Below, piece after piece: positions 44,931 through 56,787 of a DNA stretch of 64,000 nucleotides (positions are counted from its first letter, which is position 1; every line of letters begins with the position of its first letter). The position numbers and the translations under genes are program-made. This stretch comes from Tricholomella constricta (Eukaryota; Basidiomycota; Agaricomycetes; Agaricales; Lyophyllaceae), in NCBI GenBank assembly GCA_013368375.1, contig JAACJP010000037.1, positions 310,001-374,000 on the forward strand, in the 5' to 3' direction. The notes below the pieces were generated by a model, which saw only the letters and a list, made by a program, of their open reading frames with translations, did not search any database and had not been told where the DNA came from.

Positions 44931-47044
44931 TCACTCGGTTACATTACAGCCATAATCCTGGTAGCCCTCTCGAACAAACGATATTATATGGTCTGGGCAG
45001 AGGTTAAGTGCTTTTATTTTTGAAAGAGACAGGGGAGCCATACCACCCAAGGTCCGCGTTGTAAACCCGACCTCGCAATAACAGCTACATACATCCCTGG
45101 TAAAGACGCGACAGAAAGACAAATCAATCATTGTAAAGAACTCACTAGTAATCTAGAAAACGGAGAGAAAGTGAGCGCCAGCCTGCGACGCAAAAAGGAT
45201 GAAAACATACATATCCACTTTCGTTTGAACACCTCGATTTCTTTCTTTCCCCTCGGGCCACACATGACATCCGGGTACTCCCGCTTTAATGCAGGCACTA
45301 TGACGCTGTCGAACCTGTCGAGGAAGCGGCGCCGCCACTCGCGCAGCGTGCGAGCGTAGTGCGGGCCAATATTAGACACGGAGTCAACGATGAGCCGGCC
45401 GCCGGACCCGGCTTGCATGGTTTGCAGGAGGAGCGTTAGTGTAGGGAGGAACCCGCCTGGGAAGACTGGGAGAGGTTAAGAAGTCGGGGAAATTCAAAGC
45501 CTGCGCGTGACGTACTCTGTGGCGGACAAGATGATGTCGTGAGGTCTAGAATGGGGCTTGCAGAGTGGATGAGTGCGATTGAAATGGACGTACCCATTTT
45601 CTGATAAAATCTATCTCTCGGATGTATCTTTCGAAACCTGCGATGTGAGATCCGTCAGTAGAAGACCCATGCCGCGCCACTGCAGTTGGACCGTAGATAA
45701 TCGACGTACGTGCTTCTGGAATGCTAATAGCCTGAACCACGCCAACACCACCCTTCTTCTTGAGCGCCCAATCCACGACTTGCCAGTACTTCTCAAGAAA
45801 CTCCGCGCCCACTGCTTCGATCATCTCGATGCTGATAACCCTATCAAACGCGCCTTCCCACCCCAGTGGCATGTGTCTGTAGTCCATGAGGTGCACCTCA
45901 ATGCGACCTTCAAGTCCGGCTTTCGCTACGCGTTGCCTAGCGAGAGTTTGTTGCTGCACGGAGAGTGTGATGGTATCGACGTGCGTGCCAGGGAAAGTCT
46001 GCGCGATGAGGATCGCCATGGACCCCCATCCTGAGCCAATTTCGAGCACGCGGTGGCCAGGGTGGATTTGGGCCTTGCGAATGATGTGGTTGAGTTTGCG
46101 CATTTGGGCCTCGTAGAGATCGTCGCGGACGGGAGGAAAGGCGTGGCCATTCAAGCCGCTGCCGTTTACGTTAATTTTTCGAGATGGGGATAATGGTTCG
46201 TAAGAGGCTTTGGGGGTGAGGTGTTTGAGGCCCTGGCCACCGCTCCATGAGCTCAGAGGTATACCGCCTTTAAGATCGCCATCAAGGTCCTTGAAGATGG
46301 CACATGAATAGGTCATGTCTTCGGATAGAAAACCTAGTGTAAACCGGTAAGGAGCTGAACATTGAGTTGAGGTGCACGCGGAAGGAAACTGACCAGAGAA
46401 CATTTCATTTGAGATGTCATAATGAGCCGAGATGTTGGAACGTGAGTTTCCGATGGTATTCAAGAATCTATAAGACGTTATTTTCTGGGGCAAGGTGAAC
46501 AGATACGACAACCGTGAATTAAGATTCAACAGGTTTTCTCTATTTTCAAGGAATATCTGAATAAAAAGGTGAGAATTTGAAAGAGAAGGGTCTCAAAAAT
46601 CGTCCGCTCACATGGAAAACTGACACCAGATCATCACATTCGACGTCGCCATACATGTAGGCTTCCGCGAATCCCAGGTCACTCATCACACAAAGCCGTA
46701 CCCAAAACACGTCATTGACCACTCTTAATTCAGCTTTGAAGCGTCCTTCTTCGCCACTTGGTTCATGTGCGGACGCAGTGGGGAACGTGTAAATGTGCGA
46801 GAAGGTCAGAACTCTCAGTTGACTTGAAGCTATGTTCTTCATGAGCCTGTCAGGATACAATTAGCTCTCTGGTCTATATAGTCGAACAGAAAACACACGC
46901 AATAACTGCAGCTTCGGCCAGTCGAGTTATAGGTGGCCATCCCGTCCTCAAGGCCGTCTCCGTGATTTTGTTCCATGCTCTGTCTGCCAAAGCAGAGACA
47001 GAAAACGGGTGTTTCGCTGGGGTATCGAGAAGCTGCTTAGACAT
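44931..47044 (-). CDS. Cyclopropane-fatty-acyl-phospholipid synthase-like methyltransferase
   Basis: Minus-strand multi-exon gene that converges with Rif1. It starts MSKQLLDTPAKHPFSVSALAD at 47044. An N-terminal domain includes FAEAYMYGDVECDDLVSVFH. The SAM-dependent domain follows: AHYDISNEMFSG | FLSEDMTYSCAIF, LNHIIRKAQIHPGHR with the cofactor loop VLEIGSGWGSMAIL, MDYRHMPLGWEGAFDRVISIEMIEAVG, GVVQAISIPE and REIDFIRKW | VFPGGFLPT. The end reads YCEVGFTTRTLG | HIISFVREGYQDYGC. The order of blocks and the C-terminal F.YCE.GF motif match cyclopropane-fatty-acid synthase family enzymes, which use SAM to modify double bonds in phospholipid acyl chains. The start chosen gives the whole N-terminal domain. 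In fungi the product may be a methylated or cyclopropane lipid; not determined here. Confidence 0.85.
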
Positions 47045-50000
47045 GAGAAAGGGGGTAAAGGGAAGGAAGAAAAATTATTACTACTAGCCTGCCTTTCAAG
47101 AATCTTTGAGGTGGGGTGAGTTGATGGACGCCGCGGGATGATGGCTTCGATCGTGATCGGTGTGATCGCATTTTTGACCACAAGCGCATTTATCACCACC
47201 AGGCGGTGGTCCCGGATTTCTGTAGCTGCGACAAAAACAGCCATGTATACAAGAAATTCGTCGTACGCACACCTGGAAGCCTTCGGGAAAACTGAGAATT
47301 TCGGCCAGGGCACAAGAAACATATCTCCAACTCGGTGACTCGCCTCCTGGCAAGCTACGAGCCATGGAGCGGGTGCTAAAGATATGGTCAAACGTTACTA
47401 TGCCTGGCGTGCTCGAAAGGACAGTCGCTCAATGCCCCAAGAAAAGCAGTATTGAAAAATCAAGATGTCATGATACAACCTTTTAGTAGACGGGGATGGC
47501 ATGTGTACCAAAAGCTTGTGTCACGCCAACCTCCTCGCCCTGGTTCAAAGCAGTTCTCATCTTCCTCCCTTGCCGAAATTGCGAGTAGATTTTAGTTGAC
47601 CTTGAAATCACGTTTTTGGAAGGACGCAAACTTGACTGAGGACGGGTTGATGGAAGCCATCAGCGGGCCCTGTTGGTTGTCGATACCGATGCCGATGCCG
47701 GGACCTACAGCGATATAAACCTCGTCCTCATCGCCATCAATTATGGCAATGCCTGGTTCTCTGTTATCGTCGGCGATCGTAATAATAAACATGCCGCAGT
47801 AACTGCGAGACGCCTCAACGATACTTCGTGACGTTGCAGTATAATACCAGTACGTGTCGGACTGAGGGGCCCTAAACGAGTACAGAAACTGTTCTGGATG
47901 TTAAGACCAGCACTCGAAGAAGATGAGAAGCATATCCAAACCCACCACGCCTCAGTTTATCGTGAAGGTGAGTCAGAAACATCTCTCCGCTGAGATGCGC
48001 CGCTACTATCTTCGGGTTTGGGTGATGTCCTCGTGAGGGTAAAATTGCAGCGTGGCGCGCAGCACTGCCGCAAGGTGCGTGTAACCCTAGGTAACGAAAT
48101 CCGTGATTGCTCCATACCACATCAGTAAATTTGCATGATTCCGGTAATCGATAGTATACTGAATGCCCGAGTTGAAACTTGATGTAAGAGGTATAATTTG
48201 CTATAATATTTTACCTACTATTGTAAGTCCGGATATGGCCATAAAGGCCTACCTCTTTTTTCACAACTGGAGGCCGTTTCGGCCAAATGTTATATTGGGT
48301 CGAGAATTTACATAATTATGACTGTCAGTCCAATGCTTTGTCGTTTCGTGAAATAAGTGCCATCCAGTACCAATCACATTTCAAGATATTCGGATATGGG
48401 GGCAACAAACCATATATATTGTTGAAAAATTTTAACTACAGTATTGACGGCAGGACCCACACAGCTCACCCCTAAACTTAAAATTCCACGGCAGGTTGTT
48501 CATGGAGGGTGTGAACCAAAAGCACGAGAGGCCGCCGTCGCTGTCGCGTGCTTGGGAAAAACCTGTCAATGGGGTGTGTCAATTTCAGTGCCATTTACAG
48601 GTGTTTGGCGACGTACTTGTCATCCAAGCAGAGAAAGGCAAACAGGAATACATCGAATTCTCGTTAACATTTGTGCTCAAAAAGAAAGGTCCTTTGTGCC
48701 AATAAACTTGGTGCCCACAACTGGGACAATCACGGTTACATGTGTGATCACAAAGAAGCCCAACTGCAACATTGAGCAGGAGCAAACAAGAGGACATGGG
48801 CGGAGCAGGGAGATGCCAGCAAAAAAAAATGCGCAAGAAATTGCGGTTGTCAAGGCGGGATTTTCCGGAGCTGAGTGTCAACTGAGTTTTGCTCAACCTC
48901 GCCCACGCCCACGTGCGCTCACTGGTATTTCGCAAGGGGGATTAGCTTTGAAAATGAAGGTCATGCAGAACAAAGGTATGCGGGCAACAACAGTGGGAAA
49001 CTGGCAAACTGCAGAGAACATAATTATTGCCTGAAAGGCAAACCTGTTAGCATTCTGATGAAACATTCTGCCAAAATATAATGTTCAATAATAATTACCC
49101 TGTTTTTCAACTCCTTATGATCCTTTACAATTATTCTAATCTCCCGATAATGCATTCAAATTACTCAATAACATGACCAAACATGTACAGTTGTAACAAC
49201 GCTTTACCAAAACTTTCCCAATTTACTGATGCAGGTGCCAGCCACGTCTCGCGTTGCAAAAATGCAAAAGTGACGATGAAGCACTGCTCCAGTCATCCTT
49301 GGTCTGGTCGAAGTATTGGTGAATGAGACCTCAGCGACAGAGGTTGATCTCCTGTATTCTTTGCATATGCACAAACAGTCCACTGCTGGTACTCGACATG
49401 GCTGTCGAGAATGTCTGTGTAAAATGCACATGCTCATAACGAAAAAGCGGCAGATAGACTGACGCTGGGCACACCTCGAGGTGTATCGTGACCAGGGATG
49501 GAAATATCGCCCAAGACGTCAGGTGAAGTTGAAGTCGTATTCAATCACAATCAGAGAAGCAGGCTGGGTTGTACGCCTGGGCAGGCCCGAGGGTCTTGAA
49601 GTGCGGTCCAAGCCACAGCGTTGCCCATCGTGTTTCTTTGGTTTTTGAGGGTCGAATTGAACACATTCATGAAGAAGGGCTGTTGTGTCGAATATAGAAC
49701 GCGGAACGTGTCTTCGACATGCACTGAAAACTATAAGTAGTTATGAGCAACTTTAAGTTATGAGCCGGAGGCACAAGTCACGGTGCTCGCATGGGCACTT
49801 CGATCTGAACGGCTCGCCGATTCGACCTCACACTGGCCGCTTGTAAAGCCCAAAAGACGATCTTTGCCTGGATTGGGAAAAGTTAGCCATGACAAAAAGG
49901 GAGATGCGTAACATTAAACATGTATGTAGAATATTGAGAAGGATTGTGACAGAGATGTACGCGGAGTGGGTGAAAGCGCAGAACGCTTCCCGGCGGAAGG

Positions 50001-50715
50001 CAAAGGTCTGACCAAACTCGCGGCCGAGGCGAGCTGCGAGGGTGGCTGGGAGGACAAACGTTGACTCACACCAGCTTGCTGCGCGGAGGGAATGTTCGAG
50101 TTCAGAAGGGAGTGCTGGGGCAAACAAAATAACGAGGAGCAGCTCACGACGATGAAGGGCTCGAATGCTTGGGGACGTCGAGGTCAAGTCGAGGTCGCCG
50201 GAGGAGAAACTTACTTAGGCCGTGTTCGGGAACTCGAGTTACTTCGGAAGTAACTACAATCTTCCCGCCAAATTCTACTTTGGCCAAAGAACGTGAAAAG
50301 TAGCGTACTTAGTTTGAGCAAAAGTGTTCGGCAACCACCCCAAGTAACTAACTGAGTGACAAGGTGTGACTTCGCGTGCTGCGTTGGCGAGATCTTGTTG
50401 AGATCTTGTCGTGTTCATGCTATTATTCCCAGGCTGTTGGGGGGCGTCGAGGATGGTCCATCAACATGCGCATTTGCATACTCAGCAGGTGCAGGAACTG
50501 GGGGCACAGGGGCCCCCTTTAATGTACATAGTATTGTCAGGACCGACATGAGTTTGCGCTCAGCAGTCAATAAACAGGGATATTTTTAAAAAAAATGCTA
50601 TTATTCCTCATTTCCCTTGCATTTCCCTACTTTCTTTTTATAAATTCCACTCTTAGCCTTTCTGATCTGCTCCCTATTAGATTTAGTACAATCCGAGAAC
50701 ACTAGATAATATATC
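47045..50715. other. Long gene-poor region, unassigned
   Basis: No recognised gene. A minus-strand frame at 47592-47792 (GIGIGIDNQQGPLMASINP) and a plus-strand frame at 48444-49034 (196 codons, Lys/Arg-rich) have no family I know. A segment beginning ttaggccgtgttcggg at 50217 resembles the end of Harbinger-type MITEs, but no matching other end was found. From about 50430 the sequence has a G/C-run-rich stretch and T/A-rich tail next to the Copia remains. Confidence 0.4.
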
Positions 50716-50719
50716 TCAG

Positions 50720-50831
50720 TGTTTGCGCGCGAGAGCGGGAGCAACAGCTATGATGTATTCACCTAGATAATATATCTAGGTATTTGGTTAGCGAAAAGAA
50801 AGGCATAATATGTAAGATATATTCACCTCAG
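50720..50831 (-). repeat. Partial duplicate of the Copia LTR end
   Basis: TGTTTGCGCGCGAGAGCGGG at 50720 is a near copy of the LTR terminus at 50832 (TGTTGGCGCGCGAGAGCG), 112 bp away, and both are preceded by TCAG. It looks like a small tandem duplication or a relic of an older insertion of the same family. Confidence 0.6.
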
Positions 50832-50917
50832 TGTTGGCGCGCGAGAGCGTGAGCAACAGCTGAGGTGAAACGGCGTACGATGATCCGTATAAGTAAGTAG
50901 TACAGTAATAGAGCTAA

Positions 50918-51414
50918 TGTTAGGGCGACCTCAGCGCAGAGCTTAGTCGTGCTGGCAGAGGGGAATCCAATGTTATATTATGTACGATTAGAGAGAACGT
51001 AAGTAGACCTACCTGGCAGAGGGGAATCCAATGAGAATAGAGTAAAGGATTCCCCCATGTCAGGAGGATGACTATATACGAGTAACTACTTGAGGGCCGG
51101 CTCTCTGGGGTGTATGGTACGTAAATGATAACGGATGGGCAGCGGCGCGTGTATGTACACGTTCCCGACGCTGTCCGATCCTCGTGGCTCAGGGTGCAGG
51201 CGCACGAGGTCGGGTGACCGACGTCGGGATGTCGGGAATCGGGATCGGGCGCGCGCTGGAAGGGGAAGTAACGACAGGAAGTTATAAGTATGTACACCGA
51301 TGCTTGGGGCGGAGCGTCGGGGTCGGGATCGCGATCATCTGGGGAGCGGTCGGTCACGTGCTCGTCCGAGGAATCGGATGGTCACGTGATCACCAAACAG
51401 GTGTTCCCCTAACA
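50918..51414 (-). repeat. 3' LTR of the chromovirus (by element orientation)
   Basis: 497 bp; plus-strand ends TGTTAGGGCGACC and CCCCTAACA. Appears identical to 56788-57284. Contains the 12-nt primer complement (51034-51045) and the TATATAG box at the same relative positions as the 5' LTR. Confidence 0.95.
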
Positions 51415-51428
51415 TCACCCCCCCTTTT
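51415..51428 (-). promoter_or_regulatory. Polypurine tract of the chromovirus
   Basis: Minus strand reads AAAAGGGGGGGTGA directly before the 3' LTR: the expected plus-strand primer for reverse transcription. The pol stop codon overlaps its end. Confidence 0.85.
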
Positions 51429-54400
51429 GAATCGCAACGACTCGGTGCGGGGTGACGGTGGCGAAGATGGCGGGGGATAGAGTGAAGATGCCACGAATGT
51501 GGCGTGGGGCGTCGGGGTTGTCGCGGTGAAATTTGCGTACCAGATCGGGGGCGGCGACATTTTCGCGAGGTTCCCAAGAAGCTTCTTCGTAACCATAGCC
51601 CTTCCACAGGACCTTGTACTGTAGTTTTTTGCGGAAGGTTCGGCTATCGAGGATCTTTTCAACTTCGTAATGGGGTTCGTCGTCGATTATGTCGGGGGGC
51701 GGAGGGGGATCGGATCGACGACCTTCGATCGGATCAGCAATGGCGGGGATGAGCTTCACGACGTGGAAGACTGGGTGGATGCGCTTCATGGACTGAGGCA
51801 GCAGGAGGCGGTATGCCAGCGGGCCGACTCGCCTTTGCACGACGAAAGGGCCAAGGTAGCGATGCGACAACTTCTTAGACGGTCGGGTCGTAGAAATGTC
51901 GGTCGCGTCCAAGTATACCTTGTCGCCAGGCTGGTAGTCGGGCGTTGGGGCGTGCCGCTGGTTGTAATACCGCTCCATGTCGTCTTTGGCCTTTGAAAGC
52001 GCTGCCTTGGCTTCCTCCTGTGCTTCCTTCATGCGCTCCACGAACTCGTCTGCTGACTCGTTCTTGGAAGCGCCCCGACGCGGCTCAAAGCCCATGCGCG
52101 GATGCCGACCAGTGTCAAGCAGGAAGGGGGTCTGCTGCGTCGCCGAATGTACATGGTTGTTGTAACTGAATTCGGCGTCGGGCAGGAGGTCCTCCCAATC
52201 GTTCTGGCGCTCATTGCAGAAGACTCGCAAGAACTGTTCCAGTTCCTGGTTGACACGCTCTGTCTGTCCGTCGGTCTGTGGGTGGTACGCCGTCGAGGCC
52301 GACAGCTTGATACCCAGGAGTCTGTACAGTTCGCGCGTGAACTCGGCGACGAACTGTGGACCTCGATCGGAGACGAATGCGTCGGGGAGACCGTGCAGCT
52401 TCCAGACGTGGCGACGGTAGAGGTTCGCAGCTCCCAGGGCCGAACAAGTCGTGTGCGACGCGATGAAGTGCGCGCGCTTTCCAACTGAATCCACGACATT
52501 CATGATCGCGTCGTGGCCGTTGGACTCTGGAAGTTCGGTGATGAAGTCGACCGATACGACATTCCATCGGCCTTCGGGGATGGGAAGCGGCTGCAGCTGT
52601 CCGACGGGGAGTTGGCGGCGAGGTTTCGTGCGCAGACACATGTCACAGGTGCTGGTGTACGAACCGATGAAGCGCGACATCTGGGGCCACCAGTAGTTGC
52701 GCGACACCAGTTCGAGCGTCTTCCAGCGACCGGGGTGACCGGCGACCTTGGAGTCGTGGTGCTGCTCCACAATGCGTCGGCGAAGGTCTGGGACGTTCGG
52801 GACATAGATCCGTCCACGGAACGTGAGCAGACCGCCTTCCTCTCCCCACTCGCCAAAGCGAAGGGAGCGGCCGGCGATCTTGGATGCTTTGACCAGTTGC
52901 GCCGCTTTCGCGACCGCATCCTCCTGAGCCCCATCGCGATTGCCCTTGCGGATCGCTTTCAGCACATCATCCTCCTCTCCGACCAGTGCAAAGCCTTCAG
53001 TTGCACGAACGGCGAAGAATTCTGGTTTGAGCAGCACGATGTTGGCGTTGTCGGCGCTTCCGTCGCCATGGTCGGGGCGACGCGATAACGCGTCGGGTTT
53101 GCCCATGCTACGGCCAGGACGGTGGTGGAGGGCGAAGTCGAAGTTAGCGAGGTAAAGCGACCATCGGGCTTGACGCCGATTGAGTTTCTTCGCGGTGAGG
53201 AAGTACTCGAGGTTCTTGTGGTCGGTCCAGATCTCTACCTTGTGCTTTGCGCCTTCTACGAAGTGTCGCCATTCCTCCAGAGACCGGATGATCGCCAGCA
53301 TCTCTTTGTCATGGATCTCGTAGTTCCGCTCGACGGCGTTCAAGCTCTTCGAGTAGAACGCGACCGGGTGCCACTTGCCATCGGACGGCGACTCTTGCGA
53401 CAGGACTGCGCCCGTTGCGAAGTCGGACGAGTCGGCTTCGATGCGGTACGGTCGATCGTCGTCGGGGAACATGAGGACTGGCCCCGATGTGATCGCAGAC
53501 TTCAGAAGGGCAAAGGCCGACTGCTCCGACTCTCCCCATCGCCAGGCGACGTCCTTGCCTGTCAGATCGAACAGGGGTCGGGCGTGGTGCGAGAAGTCCT
53601 GGATGAACCGTCGGTAGAAATTGGTGAAGCCTAGGAACGCTTGCACCTCCTTCTTGTTCTTCGGCGCCGGCCATTCCAACACTCCAGCGACTTTAACCGG
53701 ATCCATTTCCGCTTGCCCTTGCGAGATGATCAGCCCGAGATACTCGATCTTAGTCTGCTCAAATTCGCATTTCTCGGGCTTTAAGAACAGCTGATGTTCG
53801 CGGAGTCGGTCCAGTACCAGTCGCGTGACCCGATGGTGTTCCTCTAGCGTCTTTGTATAAATCAAGATGTCATCGAGGTACACGCAAACAACACCTTCAG
53901 CGATCAGATCGCGGAAAATATCATTCATCATGGTCTGAAATGTGGCGGGGCTGTTCGTGAGGCCGAAGAACATGACGAGCGGCTCGAAGAGGCCGCGATT
54001 CGTCCGAAACGCTGCCTTCCACTCGTCGCCTTCCTTGATCCGCACGTTGTTGTACCCCCATCGGATGTCCAACTTGGTGAAGTACCGCGCGCCGCGAAGG
54101 TTATTCACCAGTTCGCTAATGAGGGGCAGCGGGTATCGGTTCTTCACCGTGAGCGCATTGAGCGTCCGATAGTCCTGAACCAGTCGGAGCGACCCGTCCT
54201 TCTTCTTGATGAAGAAGACCGGCGACGCCATGGGCGACTTGGACGGTCGGATGCGACCTGTCTCGAGGTTCTCCTTGAGGAACGCGTCGAGTTCGACCTG
54301 TTCTGCCGGTGAGAGCGGGTAGACCTTCGTGCCCGTCGGCGACGCGCCCGGCTCCAGTTCGATGGCATGGTCCCATTGCTTGCGCTCTGGAAGCTCATCG

Positions 54401-55448
54401 AATGCGACTTTGGAGAAGACATCTTCAAAGTCGTGGAGGTGGGTCGGTACTGCGTCGCGGAAAGTTCTGGGCACGGAGTTAGCAGCGTGCGCTTCCGCAA
54501 GTCGCTGCGATGTCGTTTGGCTGGCCCGAATATGTTCGGCGGTCGGAGTCGGATGGATCGCGGTCGCGAAGATGCGATCGCCACTCAGGAAGGTTTCCAC
54601 CAGGAAGTCGTCAGACTCTGGGTCAGGTTCCTCCAGGACCGGGGTGTAGGGGAGGAACTCCTCCTCATCAGAGTCGTCCTCAACATACGGGTTGGTCGGG
54701 GCTCGCAGGTCGGGCTCAGTCATCGGTATACCGTCGGCTCGACAGGCGCGGATCGCTGCGCGCACTTTGGTGCGTGCGCGCCGATCGGCTTTGACCTCGT
54801 CCTTGCAGGTGCCGCACTGCGTCGGACAGCGACTCATCTTCACCTCCTTGGTCTCCCAGTCGATCTCGGGGTTATGGTTTTTAAGCCAGTTGAACCCGAG
54901 GATCATGTCTTGCTTGCCTAACTGGGTGACCCCGAAGACGGCTCGTTCGGTATGACCGTTGTATCGCAAGACAGCTTCTACGATGCAAGAGACCGAACCG
55001 CCTTCGTTGAGAGTGCCGTCCACATTGTAAACCGGGGATGGCCGACTAAGCACCTTGGTTGTGAGCTTGTGTTTCTCGACGAAAGCAACATTGAGAAAAC
55101 TGCCAGTCGCTCCGCTGTCCACTAGGGCAGTGACGGCATGCGACTCCTGGGTGTCGGTGGTCTCCAGTTCGACGTTGAGCCACAGGGATCTGGGGCAGGG
55201 GGAGGCAGCGGCAATGAAGCGACTAGGGAGTCGCTTTTCCCAGCGGGGTAGGCCACGACGCGACGGGGCGATCGGCTTTGCGACTGCGATTGGTGTCGTC
55301 GGGTCGGAGGGGTTTTGTACGTCTTTGTCGGTCGGTTCACTCGTCGGAATAGCAGCAATATTAGGTGTATTGGCGTATTCTACGGATAAAGGAGCGAACC
55401 GATTACGACTAGACAACGGGGGCGTACGTTCCACCCGTTGTGTAATTA
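51415..55448 (-). CDS. Chromovirus pol polyprotein (protease, RT, RNase H, integrase, chromodomain)
   Basis: The frame opens after the gag frameshift site; there is no good ATG at its head, which fits synthesis as a gag-pol fusion. In order: aspartic protease (ALVDSGATGSF); reverse transcriptase with GTKVYPLSPAE, FFIKKKDGSLRLVQDYR, MFFGLTNSPATFQ and the catalytic YLDDILIYTK; RNase H (FYSKSLNAVERNYEIHDKEMLA); integrase zinc finger (HHDSKVAGHPG ... CDMC) and catalytic core (SVDFITELPES, FVSDRGPQFVAEF, AYHPQTDGQTERVNQ); and a C-terminal chromodomain (YEVEKILDSRTF, YKVLWKGYGYEEASWEP). The chromodomain places it among chromoviruses, where it guides integration to particular chromatin. No stop or frameshift interrupts the 1,339 codons. 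Confidence 0.95.
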
Positions 55449-55455
55449 AAAACCC
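55413..55455 (-). promoter_or_regulatory. -1 programmed frameshift signal, chromovirus gag/pol junction
   Basis: On the minus strand the gag frame reads GAG GGT TTT TAA. G_GGT_TTT (55455-55449) is a canonical X_XXY_YYZ slippery heptamer directly before the stop (55448-55446). After a 7-nt spacer an 8-bp perfect stem can form: ACAACGGG (55441-55434) with CCCGTTGT (55420-55413), loop 13 nt. The pol frame is exactly -1 relative to gag. Confidence 0.8.
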
Positions 55456-56660
55456 TCCTCGGCGTCGGAGGCGGTCGCGTCGGCCGACGATGGAGTCGGG
55501 TCGGCGGGGACTGCGTCCTTGCGAGCTAGACGTTCCATAATAAGCGCCTCCAGCTCATCATCGAGCATGTGGCGCACGTCCCAGCGCAAAGGGCAGTCAC
55601 GAGAGTAGTGACCCTTTTTCTTGCACCGAAAACAGTGGTCGTCGGCAGGCGCGACTCGATCACGCATCCGATCTACGTCCATTGGGATGCCCTGGGGGAT
55701 CGGCCTGGGGGCTGGTGCGGCAGGAGCGCGGGGGGCGGGGGGAGCGGGAGCGGGAGCGGGAGCGGGGGCAGTAGCGAACGCCCATCGTGCAGCTGCGGTG
55801 GTGGGCGGGCGGCTGTCGGGCGCCTTTGTCGGGACCATCCGACGGTGGAAGTCGTCCTCCGACCTCATGATGAAGTCTTGAGAACGAGCGATCCTCAGCC
55901 ACTCCTCAATCTTCTCATCGTGCGGGCGACCCGTGGTGATGCTTCCGAGTCGCCTCGAGAGCTTCGGGTCCATTCCCCGACGGAATTTGAGGACCAGGTG
56001 ACGCCCATCTGGGTAGCCCGCCTTGACCCACAGGGATCGGAACGAGTCGATGTACTCGTCGATCGATCGACCGTTCTGGAAGTACGCCGTCGACTCCAGG
56101 ATGAGCGCGGCATCGGCGACCTCGTCGAAGAGGAAGAACTCGCCACGGAAGGTGTCTTCGAAGTCCTTCCAGGCGGGAAAGACGTCCTTGGCGGTTCCGA
56201 ACTGGAACACCCGACTGACGAAGTCGGCGGCTCGCCCGTGCTGCATGTACGACAGCACCCATACTATTCGGGCGTGGTCGTCGGCGAAACTTCCCCCGCA
56301 CAAGGAGAAGTAGAGCTTGCAGGCGTTCAAGAACGCGCGACCGCCCGATCGGGCGCCGTCGTAAATGGGAGGGGGCGACGGTCGGAGGTGGTGCGATCCC
56401 GATCGCGGAGAGCCTGGCAGCGGGGTGGTCGTCTCAGGCGGCGGGGGGGTCGTGTCTGCTTCGGGAGCAGCGGGGGTGGGATTGGGGGGTGTCCCCGACA
56501 TGAATTTTTCGAAAAGAGCGGAGAGGCGGTCCATAGAGGCCGAGTTGGAGGTATTGGAGGCAGAGAGAGCCGAAATTGTGGCTTCCATATTCGCCAACCG
56601 CTCCTCCGTCGTGAGGAAGGGAGAGAACGGTCGCTGCGACATGTCACCAAATTCGGACAT
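55446..56660 (-). CDS. Chromovirus gag polyprotein
   Basis: 404 codons starting MSEFGDMSQRPFSPF. A coiled-coil-like N-terminus (EERLANMEATISALSASN) and a Pro-rich spacer precede the capsid-type region (FLNACKLYFSLCGGSFADDHARI, WVLSYMQHGRAADFV), then a Pro/Ala-rich linker and one CCHC zinc knuckle (CFRCKKKGHYSRDC) that binds the RNA genome. The frame stops with TAA immediately after the slippery sequence. The start is set at the first ATG downstream of the leader. Confidence 0.9.
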   Translation of the reverse strand: MSEFGDMSQRPFSPFLTTEERLANMEATISALSASNTSNSASMDRLSALFEKFMSGTPPNPTPAAPEADTTPPPPETTTPLPGSPRSGSHHLRPSPPPIYDGARSGGRAFLNACKLYFSLCGGSFADDHARIVWVLSYMQHGRAADFVSRVFQFGTAKDVFPAWKDFEDTFRGEFFLFDEVADAALILESTAYFQNGRSIDEYIDSFRSLWVKAGYPDGRHLVLKFRRGMDPKLSRRLGSITTGRPHDEKIEEWLRIARSQDFIMRSEDDFHRRMVPTKAPDSRPPTTAAARWAFATAPAPAPAPAPPAPRAPAAPAPRPIPQGIPMDVDRMRDRVAPADDHCFRCKKKGHYSRDCPLRWDVRHMLDDELEALIMERLARKDAVPADPTPSSADATASDAEEGF

Positions 56661-56773
56661 CTCGAAACGGGACTGGACGGGCGATCGGGGCGAGCGCGCG
56701 TTGGACGGTCGCGTGTAGCAGACGCGTGTTTCGGCGCGGAAGCGGATCGGTCGGCTTCGTCGGGTTTCTAGAG

Positions 56774-56785
56774 TTACTCTATTCT
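56774..56785 (-). promoter_or_regulatory. Primer-binding site of the chromovirus, complementary to its own LTR
   Basis: Two bases inside the 5' LTR (minus strand) the sequence AGAATAGAGTAA is found instead of the usual TGG-beginning tRNA complement. Its exact complement TTACTCTATTCT is in the same LTR at 56915-56904 (minus strand). This is the arrangement known from Tf1/sushi-type elements, whose RNA primes itself. Confidence 0.75.
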
Positions 56786-56787
56786 GC

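Noticed and set aside
47592..47792. Short minus-strand frame (67 residues) with a GIGIGID run
   Set aside because: No start context, splice partners or family recognised; left as unassigned.
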